Below are positions 1 to 6,366 of a DNA stretch of 6,366 nucleotides, one piece after another. Source of the stretch: Candidatus Fermentibacterota bacterium (GTDB taxonomy: Bacteria; Fermentibacterota; Fermentibacteria; Fermentibacterales; JCC-6); assembly GCA_030607835.1 (NCBI GenBank), contig JAUWJE010000119.1, positions 1 through 6,366 of the forward strand. The letters are read 5' to 3'. A program made the translations under genes and the position numbers. The first letter of the stretch is position 1. Each line of letters begins with the position of its first letter. Below the pieces are notes generated by a model. The model did no database searches and was not told where the DNA came from. It saw only the letters and a list, made by a program, of their open reading frames with translations.

Positions 1-1072
1 GCAGATAATTCATCCAGAACATAGCCGGTATAGCTGCCAGCAGCAGAAAGAATGTTGTACCCACCTCCTCCAATCCCAGTCCTCTCAGATAATCGCGTCC
101 CCAGATTAGACGGAGAAAATCAGTTCCTCCAGCAAATACGGGGAGCATCACTGCTCCTGCGAGACCGGTCACCAACTGGGCTATTGACACCATCGTGTTT
201 TTTGCCTCTTCACGACCTGCTTTGAACGCTCTGCAAAGACCGGGGAATAAAGCTCCGGGAAGTAAACTTGGAGTAATAAGGAGGACGAATGTCTCAATTA
301 TTCTGTAGGACTCCTGATACGCCCCTACCGCTTCTATGCTAGATAATCCTCTAATAATTACGTTATCAAGCCTCTGGAAAGCTACACATAGGAGTCCCAT
401 AACTCCCAAAGGCCAGCTCTCCCGGAGCAGTTTCAACATGTGTTTCCTGGAAAATCCGGGGCAAATCCTGATATTAAACCTGCCAAGAAATGCAAAGCTG
501 GTCGCGAGCATCACCAGAGCCCTCATTGTGTATGTGGCTGCAGCAGCAAGAGGTCCAAGGTCTACTGCTACAACCAGCAAAACCAGAATAAGAGCTGCAG
601 CGCCTCCTGCTATCCGGGTTGTAGCTTCGTAGATCATGCGCTCCCGTGCTCGGAAAACCGCATACTGAAGCTCCGCAGCTGCCTCCATGGCTGATCCAAG
701 TCCTATAAGTAGTATCATGAACAGCTGTTCAGTCCCATATCCCGCAACAGTGGAAGCAAGAGCCAGGAGCACCCAGGCTGCGATAGTTGTGAGAAATCTC
801 AACCCCAGCGCAGTTGAGTACAACTTCTGTACTTTTGTTGTGTCGAGACTGAATTCCCTGTTGGAAACGATTGATACACCAAAATCAGCGAGAAAAAGAA
901 GTATCTGACTCAGCGCAACTGCGAAGACGAGCATACCGAAACGGCTGTTGTCCAGATACCGGGAGAGGATCATCAGGGATACTAATACTCCCCCCTTTCC
1001 GAATAACTGTCCCGTAAGCATGGAGACCGAGTTCCGTACAGCACTGTGAGATCCTTGCGTAATTCGGCTCAT
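1..1072 (-). CDS. Wzx-type polysaccharide flippase (oligosaccharide/lipid-linked repeat-unit translocase), C-terminus outside window
   Basis: This is an open frame of 357 codons from an ATG at 1070-1072 to the left edge, with no stop. I translated it by hand. It is strongly hydrophobic, with about ten membrane segments, for example residues 18-40, 44-64, 89-110, 117-137, 153-173, 174-197, 262-282, 304-322 and 340-357. A short Arg/Ser-rich N-terminus precedes the first. The stretch at 231-260 (AFQRLDNVIIRG, then IEAVGAYQESYRIIE) matches the polysaccharide-synthase/flippase pattern in which an Asp-bearing helix is followed by 'vGxYxxaxri'. Family members usually have 400-500 residues, so roughly 50-130 are missing. 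In this family the protein flips undecaprenyl-linked glycan units across the inner membrane. The purine-rich AAGAAG upstream is a weak ribosome site, and an in-frame GTG two codons earlier is an alternative start. The neighbouring amidotransferase supports a glycan role. A more distant MATE/MVF-family carrier is the main alternative. Confidence 0.87.
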   Translation of the reverse strand, partial: MSRITQGSHSAVRNSVSMLTGQLFGKGGVLVSLMILSRYLDNSRFGMLVFAVALSQILLFLADFGVSIVSNREFSLDTTKVQKLYSTALGLRFLTTIAAWVLLALASTVAGYGTEQLFMILLIGLGSAMEAAAELQYAVFRARERMIYEATTRIAGGAAALILVLLVVAVDLGPLAAAATYTMRALVMLATSFAFLGRFNIRICPGFSRKHMLKLLRESWPLGVMGLLCVAFQRLDNVIIRGLSSIEAVGAYQESYRIIETFVLLITPSLLPGALFPGLCRAFKAGREEAKNTMVSIAQLVTGLAGAVMLPVFAGGTDFLRLIWGRDYLRGLGLEEVGTTFFLLLAAIPAMFWMNYL

Positions 1073-1131
1073 ATGCACATTCTTCTTTAAAGGCAGTAAT
1101 ATAGATGGAAACGAATTGAAGATCGTATCAT

Positions 1132-1148
1132 ATTATACAGTCTATAAT
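1132..1148 (-). promoter_or_regulatory. Candidate -10 box and small dyad upstream of the flippase gene
   Basis: Read on the minus strand, 1132-1137 is TATAAT preceded by TG, about 60 bases before the flippase ATG. The same box is one arm of a perfect inverted repeat, ATTATA-cagtc-TATAAT, so a matching TATAAT also faces the plus strand at 1143-1148. No convincing -35 hexamer lies 15-18 bases upstream, so the promoter call rests on the -10 alone. If real, the flippase gene would have its own promoter within the 174-base gap after the amidotransferase gene. Confidence 0.3.
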
Positions 1149-1246
1149 TAGCGAATAGTCCGGAGAGCAGAATAACTGTTTCTCTCGATTCGGGTTTTTA
1201 GTCGTTAATAGCGAAGTCCAATTTTCGAGAATACCGCTATGTGCTT

Positions 1247-2308
1247 TCAGGGAAGCATCTCCCTAACCTTCATCGCCAGTTTTCTGAAGGCTCTATTCCT
1301 GCTTTTGAAAGTGAAGATTGTTTTCTCTTCGAGACCATCGAGAATCGAGCGATCGCAACCAATCGATTCCAGAAATTCATCGAATCCCTCAGGAGCTTCC
1401 CGGTGTTCCCTCTCCTTAACAATCCCGAGCGCTTCTTCCCTTGCAATGACTCCTGATCTGACCATGTTGGCGTATAGGTATTCGTACTTGCCAAAACCTA
1501 CTCTCTTCAGGAACAGGTAACTGGAATGAGGTGTGCCAAGACAATCGTATCGAACGTCAGCCATGGTTTTTCCAAAATCCAGTTCTCTGTTGAGCGTATC
1601 ATATATTTCCGGGAGATTCCACTCAATGTAATCAGGAAGATTAATCTGCTTTACTTTGAACATCCTCTTCCAGGAAGGGAAGAAGAAATCCCATTTTAAT
1701 TCATCCAGCGGGATGGCGCCCTTCATGATGCTCCGGAAGCAGATTCTGTCCATGTATGAGGTCTCAGGTGGTGGAGCCTCGAGTATATCGGAAAATCCTG
1801 CTGCAATAAGCCTTATACCCTGCGTATCTGCCGCGCGAAAAATGGATGTTGGAATGAGAACAATGCATGCCGCGCAGAACTCGCCTGTGGCTTCGAGAGC
1901 ACGTTTGTAAACTCTTTTCAAAAGATCGAAATCCGGTGAATAGGTAATCAGATCAACTCCAAGCCTCGCAGCAGAACTTTTCACAAAAGCGAGAGCCTTA
2001 GGGTCCAGGAATCCGTTATCGAAATTGAAGGCCAGACAGCGCATCCCATATCTGTTTTTCAGTACCCAGAGCGTATATGTACTATCCTTGCCGCCACTGA
2101 AAGGAACCATGATATCGTACTTCTGACCCTTCCCCCTGTACCTGTCCAGTATCCTCTCAAGCTTCTTTCTCCTGGCATCCCAGTCAATACTGGAGTATTT
2201 TACGTCATGCTCCCTGCAAACCCTGCATACGCCATTTTCATCAAAATCAATGTTCGGGTAATTCTCAGGAAGAATACACCGGGTGCATCTTCTTACCTCA
2301 TCAGTCAT
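1247..2308 (-). CDS. N-acetyl sugar amidotransferase (WbpG/PseA-like PP-loop enzyme)
   Basis: This 353-residue protein has the family's order of motifs. An N-terminal four-cysteine cluster (C8-x2-C11 and C28-x2-C31, within CTRCILPENYP and FDENGVCRVC) probably binds metal. The PP-loop SGGKDST at 71-77 binds ATP, and a further CxxC at C145/C148 follows. Known relatives (WbpG of Pseudomonas LPS, PseA of Campylobacter) use ATP activation and ammonia to turn an N-acetyl group on a nucleotide sugar into an acetamidino group, in the cytoplasm. WbpG gets ammonia from HisH/HisF-like partners; none is visible here. The length suits the family and no key motif is missing. The ATG start is backed by AAAGG six bases upstream. 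The neighbouring flippase agrees with glycan synthesis. The exact sugar cannot be told from sequence. A generic asparagine-synthase-like PP-loop enzyme is the less likely alternative. Confidence 0.9.
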   Translation of the reverse strand: MTDEVRRCTRCILPENYPNIDFDENGVCRVCREHDVKYSSIDWDARRKKLERILDRYRGKGQKYDIMVPFSGGKDSTYTLWVLKNRYGMRCLAFNFDNGFLDPKALAFVKSSAARLGVDLITYSPDFDLLKRVYKRALEATGEFCAACIVLIPTSIFRAADTQGIRLIAAGFSDILEAPPPETSYMDRICFRSIMKGAIPLDELKWDFFFPSWKRMFKVKQINLPDYIEWNLPEIYDTLNRELDFGKTMADVRYDCLGTPHSSYLFLKRVGFGKYEYLYANMVRSGVIAREEALGIVKEREHREAPEGFDEFLESIGCDRSILDGLEEKTIFTFKSRNRAFRKLAMKVREMLP

Positions 2309-2378
2309 TTAACGCCTTTCTTAAAGGAAAACAATATTTCCGAGTAAACTGGTTTATAATAGACAGGATCGCTTCAAG

Positions 2379-4121
2379 CTATACCCTGTAAGAGACTTCT
2401 TCCTCAAGTCCTGCTTCTCTGAGCGCTTCCTTCCTGCGAACCTTCTTCGTGGTTGTCTTGGGGAATTCATCCTCTCTGATGATAAATCGCGCAATATGCT
2501 TGTATATAGGCTGAGATGAATTGAACTCATGCACAACTTTCCTCATGTACTCTGCAAGATATTCAGTTGTAAGGCTGAATTTGTTCTCCTCAGCGTATTC
2601 AATGAATTTCTCCATGTTCGGTACGACGATAAGCCATATCTCCTCACCTTTGGTTTCTGTCTTCTTACCGGTAGCCATGCATTCAAGGATATTGAGATCC
2701 TGGCCAATCTTCAGTTCAATTTCTTCAGGATAAACATTCTGGCCGTTCTTAGCGATAATCACGTTTTTCTTTCGCCCGGTTATAAACAGGTATCCATCGT
2801 CATCAATATGGCCATAATCACCTGTTCTGAACCATCCGTCATCAGAAAGAACCTCCGAAGTAGCCTCCGGATTGTTGAAATACCCTTTCATCACGTTTGG
2901 TCCTTTTGTAAGAATTTCTCCATTCCCTTCTGAATCAGGATCTACGATTCTAACTGATACACCTGGAAGAGCAGGTCCCACCGAACCGATTCTGTTTGCG
3001 TTTTCCCTGTTAGCGGAAATAATAGGAGAAGTTTCTGTGAGACCGTACCCCTGAAGAAAAGTAAAACCAAGTTTCAGAAAACCATCGACTACATCAGGAG
3101 AGATGCCGGCTCCTCCGGAAATGCATAGTCTCAAAGTACCACCAAGCTTATCGTGAACCTTCGAAAATACCTTCTTTCTGATGCCTTTATTTCCAAGAAC
3201 TTCACCAACCGAAGAGATGGTTAGTCCCAGACGATATTTGAAAGCCCCACCCTTCATTGATTTGATGGCTCCGAATATTTTTCTGTGCATGGCTTCCCAC
3301 AGCAGAGGAACAGCCAGCAGGATTGTCGCTTTCGAATTCACCATATCCTCAGCCACATGCCTGACACCTCTGCAGATGTAGATCGATGAACCGTTTGTCA
3401 CCGGAAACAGAAAACCGCAGGTGCATTCGAATGTATGATGTATGGGAAGTATGGATAGGAAGATATCATCAATGGAGATATTTATTATCTGTTGCACCTG
3501 TCTGACATTTGAAAGAATATTATTCTGTGACAGAACAACTCCCTTGGCCTGACCGGTAGTTCCGGATGTATAGCAGATGGATGCTGGAGCATCACAATCC
3601 CAGGTATCAGGTAGACGAGCTGAGCTTCCTGCTCCTTCCCGGATCAGATCATTGTGTACAGGAATTCCATCGCAATGCGCGGTGTTCATCGCGACCATTC
3701 TGATATTACGGTCGGAGAGTGAATCAATGAGATCTTCAGCGTATTTTTCGTCAAAAAAGATAATATTCGCGCCTGAATAATGCAGGATTGTAAGCATCTC
3801 CGGTACGGGAAGTTCCCTGTCGATAGGAACAACTATCCCTCCGGATCTCAATGTTGCGAGGTATGTTACAGCCCAGGCGACGCTGTTCATACCGGTAATC
3901 CCCACAACCGGCTTTTCCTCTCTGTCAAGAAGTGCCCTCGCTAGGGAGTCAATTTTCCTTCGCAAATCATGAAATGTGATTGATCGGTAATTACCTTGAT
4001 TGTCCGGTTCCTGGAATGCAATTCTTTCAGGATACTTTTCAGCGACTTTCATCAATGCTTCGGGAATACTGGTTAAATCCTGCACTTCATGAAGCGCTTC
4101 GCCAGAAATATCATATTTCAT
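2379..4121 (-). CDS. AMP-forming long-chain acyl-CoA ligase-type enzyme
   Basis: This 580-residue member of the adenylate-forming (ANL) superfamily appears complete. Motifs in order are the phosphate-binding loop YTSGTTGQAKG at 184-194, the A5 motif GYGLTETSP at 358-366, the TGD at 433-435 that contacts the ribose, the hinge and A8 region GRKKNVIIAKNGQNVYPEE at 449-467, and the C-terminal PKTTTKKVRRKE at 554-565. K560 falls where the catalytic lysine of the adenylation step sits. Enzymes of this type activate a fatty acid with ATP to acyl-AMP and pass it to CoA; the length and the A8 wording fit the long-chain group (COG1022-like). No membrane segment is evident. ATG at 4119-4121 is preceded by GAGGGG with a 5-base spacer, a strong ribosome site. 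It lies 70 bases before the amidotransferase gene on the same strand. The substrate is inferred; acyl-acyl-carrier-protein ligase activity cannot be excluded. Confidence 0.9.
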   Translation of the reverse strand: MKYDISGEALHEVQDLTSIPEALMKVAEKYPERIAFQEPDNQGNYRSITFHDLRRKIDSLARALLDREEKPVVGITGMNSVAWAVTYLATLRSGGIVVPIDRELPVPEMLTILHYSGANIIFFDEKYAEDLIDSLSDRNIRMVAMNTAHCDGIPVHNDLIREGAGSSARLPDTWDCDAPASICYTSGTTGQAKGVVLSQNNILSNVRQVQQIINISIDDIFLSILPIHHTFECTCGFLFPVTNGSSIYICRGVRHVAEDMVNSKATILLAVPLLWEAMHRKIFGAIKSMKGGAFKYRLGLTISSVGEVLGNKGIRKKVFSKVHDKLGGTLRLCISGGAGISPDVVDGFLKLGFTFLQGYGLTETSPIISANRENANRIGSVGPALPGVSVRIVDPDSEGNGEILTKGPNVMKGYFNNPEATSEVLSDDGWFRTGDYGHIDDDGYLFITGRKKNVIIAKNGQNVYPEEIELKIGQDLNILECMATGKKTETKGEEIWLIVVPNMEKFIEYAEENKFSLTTEYLAEYMRKVVHEFNSSQPIYKHIARFIIREDEFPKTTTKKVRRKEALREAGLEEEVSYRV

Positions 4122-4229
4122 ATCTACCCCTCATTGAATAAGTAGAAACATACAGGTACAATCGTTCAATACCCCTGACATCAATAATACAGTAGGGAAG
4201 CATTGAAAAGTGTGGAGTTTCAGTATCGG

Positions 4230-5495
4230 TCAATACTTAAGTGACGCAACTATCCTCAAACCGACGTATGGATACCCAAGCCCGGATTCAGGCCGCATTC
4301 TCGCCTCACATCTGCAGTCTTCCATTGAGGAGAGCCAGCTTCCACCTCGTACAACAGGAGAAGAATCCGGATGCGCAGGCTGACACCATTCCCAGACATT
4401 TCCGGCTATATCATAGAGTCCCCATGCATTAGCCGGATAGCTTCCGACTGGAGCAGCGTGAGTGAAACCATCATCAATAGAAGGATGTCTTCTAAGAAGA
4501 TCTTCATTACTATCAGACAGGTTAAGCAGACTCCCGTCTGGTCTCCTTGAACCCCATGGCCATGGTCCTGATCCTCCGGCAACCGCAGCTGCGAGCCATT
4601 CATCCTCTTCCGGATTTCTGTAAGACAACCCCAGAGTATCTTTTGAGGAAAGCCAATCGCAGTAAGCCTCAGCAGCCTTGAAAGAAAGTCCTGATACAGG
4701 AAACTCTTCCAGTCCATCCAGAATGACCCATCCCCCCGAAGGACTGATATGAAATGGTATGGGATAATCACCGGGGAATAACTCTTCAATCGTATCAGTT
4801 CTCCCCCACCGGTTTGACGAATCTTTCCGGGGAGATGGCTCCAGTTCGCTGAGATAACGAAGAAATTCGGTATTTGTTACTTCATATCTTGAGAACAGAT
4901 ACGCCGCAAGTGTATCAACAGGTTCATTTGTGGTGGATAACTGTACTGTACCAGCAGCTCCGGAAGGGATCAGTATCAGGTCATCTGAATACAGTTCGGG
5001 AAGAATCCAGTGGAAATTCCGAGGAGTGTTGGAGAGAAGAGAGAAACTGTCTTTTTGAATGATCATATCATCAACAATCAGAATAACCTGATGAATCCCT
5101 GGAGAATCAAGAAATACCTGTGTTGGAGTGTAGCCTATAAATGAACCATTCAGTTGAACGGAAGCTCCGGAAGGTTCACTTGAAAGTCCAACTGAAAACC
5201 GGTAAGGAAGGTGAATGATCACTTTTTCACCTGTCATATCCGGAACGAATATTGTATCTACAGACACATGGCCTGGATATGTTAACGTAACACTCAGGCC
5301 ATTATCCTGGACAGGTATCCGGGCGGGAGTTGTCCAATAGAAACCCTCTCCATCCGATATCACAGCACCGGACGGTACGGATAGAACATGGACATACGCA
5401 ACAGGCCAGGAAGTATCGAAAAGCAATGTTACAAGAAGAATCGTCATGGCTGAGAGAAGGATGACAGCCCAGTTTCGCAGAAAGAATCTCACCAT
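4230..5495 (-). CDS. Membrane-anchored PEGA-repeat protein with C-terminal FGE/SUMF1-like (DUF323) domain
   Basis: Numbered from the ATG at 5493-5495 (421 residues). A basic N-terminus (R3, R7) leads into one hydrophobic segment at about 7-26 that looks like an uncleaved signal anchor, placing the rest outside the cytoplasm. Two PEGA-type beta repeats follow, at about 35-75 (VPSGA at 40-44) and 99-140 (EPSGA at 107-111). From about 173 to the end lies a formylglycine-generating-enzyme-like domain: YEVTNTEFLRYL, the NPEEDEW region at 294-300, GNVWEW at 365-370, RGGSW at 383-387 and the closing GLRIV. True sulfatase-activating FGE uses two cysteines after GGS; here the first position is Ser (GGSWLS) and only C394 and C396 follow. 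The protein therefore probably lacks formylglycine activity and may bind or act on something else. A TTG at 5511-5513 directly after an in-frame TGA would add six residues; ATG was preferred because the basic/hydrophobic signal starts there. Neither start has a strong ribosome site. Confidence 0.82.
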   Translation of the reverse strand: MVRFFLRNWAVILLSAMTILLVTLLFDTSWPVAYVHVLSVPSGAVISDGEGFYWTTPARIPVQDNGLSVTLTYPGHVSVDTIFVPDMTGEKVIIHLPYRFSVGLSSEPSGASVQLNGSFIGYTPTQVFLDSPGIHQVILIVDDMIIQKDSFSLLSNTPRNFHWILPELYSDDLILIPSGAAGTVQLSTTNEPVDTLAAYLFSRYEVTNTEFLRYLSELEPSPRKDSSNRWGRTDTIEELFPGDYPIPFHISPSGGWVILDGLEEFPVSGLSFKAAEAYCDWLSSKDTLGLSYRNPEEDEWLAAAVAGGSGPWPWGSRRPDGSLLNLSDSNEDLLRRHPSIDDGFTHAAPVGSYPANAWGLYDIAGNVWEWCQPAHPDSSPVVRGGSWLSSMEDCRCEARMRPESGLGYPYVGLRIVASLKY

Positions 5496-5682
5496 GATCG
5501 TGAGCCTGACCAATCATTCCTGAAAGCAGCCCTGATCCTGCTCCTGTAGTATACGCCTGTTGCTGGCTGCAGATTGACCAACAGAATTCTGCTCATAATC
5601 CTCGTTTCGTGTATCTGTTGCGGAACCAGAGAAAGAAGATAACCGCTCATTCTCTCCGAGCAAATAGGTAACAAATACAGTT

Positions 5683-5702
5683 CATATGCACAATGTATAA
5701 TC
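5683..5702 (+). promoter_or_regulatory. Upstream copy of a CATATG...TGTATAATC motif, possible second promoter or operator half
   Basis: CATATG at 5683-5688 is followed five bases later by TGTATAATC at 5694-5702, which contains a perfect -10 hexamer. The same pair recurs at 5761-5778 with a three-base gap. No good -35 lies upstream of this copy, so it may be a second start site or a protein-binding repeat rather than the main promoter. Confidence 0.25.
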
Positions 5703-5750
5703 ATTATCCGGACAGTTCAGAATAATTCTACCATTCAGGCAATTCTTAAT

Positions 5751-5777
5751 TTGCGATTTGCATATGTTTTGTATAAT
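5751..5777 (+). promoter_or_regulatory. Likely sigma-70-type promoter of the TldD-like gene
   Basis: TATAAT at 5772-5777 matches the -10 consensus perfectly and lies 43 bases before the start codon. TTGCGA at 5751-5756 shares its first three bases and the final A with TTGACA and would be the -35, although the 15-base spacer is shorter than the usual 17. The surrounding sequence is AT-rich. Confidence 0.5.
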
Positions 5778-5805
5778 CCACTTACAAAGATATTGAATAC
5801 AGTCA

Positions 5806-5813
5806 GAGGAAGG
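5806..5813 (+). promoter_or_regulatory. Ribosome binding site that fixes the TldD-like start
   Basis: GAGGAAGG ends seven bases before the ATG at 5821-5823. Another ATG at 5814-5816 directly abuts the site, is out of frame, and opens only a 16-codon frame; its spacing is too short for efficient use. This supports 5821 as the real start. Confidence 0.65.
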
Positions 5814-5820
5814 ATGTCCA

Positions 5821-6330
5821 ATGATTCTAAAGGAACTTGGCGGTTATTCAAACCTGTTCACTGAATACACTGAGCTGCGCATCCAGGAAAACCGTTCCGT
5901 CGGTATCGCAGTTGTAAATGGTGATGTGATGAGTAACTTCAGAACTTCATCCAGCGGAGTATCCGCAAGAACATACAGTAATGGTGTATGGGGATTCGCC
6001 TCCGATCCGGAGATCAAAGATAAGAATATCAGAAAGGTTATCGCCTTTGCTACTAGAAATGCCAAATTCCTTAGCAGCAGAGAAAACAGAGGTGGGAAAC
6101 AACTACCTGTAACACTCGGGAATGGTGCACGAGATTTCTCAACCAAAAATCCAAGAAATTCTCAGAAGGATCTCATCGATTTTGTCAGGAAAATTGATTC
6201 CAGGATACTGCAGGAATTCAAAGAAATAAGTTCAAGAACGGTTGCGCTGCAGCTTCTTGATATGGAGAAATCCCTCCTTACGTCGCATGGATCTTCAGCC
6301 TATTCAATGACGCCAAGGTCGATCATGTAA
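5821..6330 (+). CDS. TldD/PmbA-family protein, N-terminal part, cut short by an in-frame TAA
   Basis: This 169-codon frame resembles the N-terminal domain of the TldD/PmbA peptidases. Residues 16-38 give the opening strand pattern (ELRIQENRSVGIAVVNGD) and 46-61 the typical GVSARTYSNGVWGFAS. The SHG at 155-157 is in the position of the NSHG seen in E. coli PmbA as I recall it. Family members run to about 450-480 residues and form a two-subunit metalloprotease that trims peptides, such as microcin B17 precursor and the CcdA antitoxin in E. coli. The HExxxH zinc site lies in the middle of TldD, so the stop at 6328-6330 would remove it. The frame remains open and family-like after the stop up to the window edge, which suggests a nonsense mutation or a base error rather than a genuine short gene. 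A strong ribosome site and a TATAAT promoter lie upstream, and it is divergent from the PEGA/FGE-like gene. Confidence 0.78.
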   Translation: MILKELGGYSNLFTEYTELRIQENRSVGIAVVNGDVMSNFRTSSSGVSARTYSNGVWGFASDPEIKDKNIRKVIAFATRNAKFLSSRENRGGKQLPVTLGNGARDFSTKNPRNSQKDLIDFVRKIDSRILQEFKEISSRTVALQLLDMEKSLLTSHGSSAYSMTPRSIM

Positions 6331-6366
6331 ATCTCCATGTCAACCGAGCGCGATGGTCAGTCGATA
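6331..6366 (+). pseudogene. In-frame continuation of the TldD/PmbA-like gene after the TAA, running off the right edge
   Basis: The 12 codons after the TAA, in the same frame, read ISMSTERDGQSI. This fits the next beta strand of the family, where E. coli PmbA has a similar hydrophobic run followed by an acidic AEENG turn. Distances from the upstream SHG to the conserved Gly differ by only one residue between the two. An ATG at 6337-6339 has no ribosome site and would not restore the N-terminal domain. Confidence 0.6.

Larger units (their letters stand above)
5496..5820. other. Divergent intergenic region between the PEGA/FGE-like gene and the TldD-like gene
   Basis: About 325 bases separate the two start codons. 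The right half is AT-rich and carries two TGTATAATC boxes reading toward the TldD-like gene. The left half (about 5500-5680) is less AT-rich and has two overlapping open minus-strand frames, but neither has a convincing start or a recognisable family. I see no tRNA, no clear terminator and no minus-strand promoter of good quality here. Confidence 0.5.

Noticed and set aside
336..908. Plus-strand open frames opposite the flippase gene
   Set aside because: They have no recognisable family and no clear ribosome sites, and they lie opposite a continuous 357-codon membrane-protein frame with family motifs.
1154..1200. Possible plus-strand terminator: GAGAG...CTCTC stem followed by GGGTTTTTAG
   Set aside because: The stem is short, has a 14-base loop and needs a four-base bulge to extend. 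There is also no plus-strand gene upstream for it to end.
1208..1240. Inverted repeat ATAGCG...CGCTAT just after the amidotransferase stop
   Set aside because: The arms are only six bases with a 21-base loop, and no T-run follows in the minus-strand direction, so it does not make a credible terminator.
4125..4186. Near-duplicate TACCCCT...AATA segments in the gap before the acyl-CoA ligase gene
   Set aside because: The similarity is about 16 bases and imperfect. One copy is simply the ribosome site region, so chance is the simplest explanation.
5814..5864. Out-of-frame 16-codon frame beginning at ATG 5814
   Set aside because: The ATG directly abuts the GAGGAAGG site, leaving no spacer. The frame ends after 16 codons and has no family signal; the ATG at 5821 fits far better.
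6328..6330. TAA as a reassigned or recoded sense codon
   Set aside because: Known recoding for selenocysteine or pyrrolysine uses TGA or TAG. Nothing here shows TAA read as sense, and a point mutation or base error explains it more simply.

Overview
This 6.4 kb bacterial window holds four genes in a row on the minus strand and one divergent, interrupted gene on the plus strand. From right to left, the minus-strand run encodes: a membrane-anchored protein with PEGA repeats and a formylglycine-generating-enzyme-like (FGE-like) domain; a long-chain acyl-CoA ligase-type AMP-forming enzyme; a PP-loop N-acetyl sugar amidotransferase of the WbpG/PseA type; and a Wzx-type polysaccharide flippase cut off by the left window edge. 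To the right, the plus strand carries the first third of a TldD/PmbA-family protein.

The amidotransferase and the flippase point to a surface-glycan (O-antigen or capsule-like) locus continuing to the left. The amidotransferase would turn an acetamido group on a nucleotide sugar into an acetamidino group, and the flippase would carry the finished lipid-linked glycan across the inner membrane. The acyl-CoA ligase and the PEGA/FGE-like protein lie on the same strand with gaps of 70-180 bases, so co-transcription is possible but not shown. No clear intrinsic terminator was found in any gap.

The most notable observation is in the TldD-like gene. Its reading frame is stopped by a TAA at 6328-6330, but the same frame stays open to the window edge and the next 12 codons still look like the family. 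The TAA therefore appears to cut a once-continuous gene well before its metalloprotease site. Candidate -10 boxes of the form TGTATAAT occur three times in the two larger intergenic gaps.

Base composition is moderate (mid-40s % GC by eye). The genes use standard stops (TGA, TAG, TGA). The PEGA plus FGE-like architecture and overall style fit an uncultivated Gram-negative-type lineage, perhaps near the FCB group, but this placement is a low-confidence inference. I found no RNA genes, CRISPR arrays, insertion sequences or phage genes.
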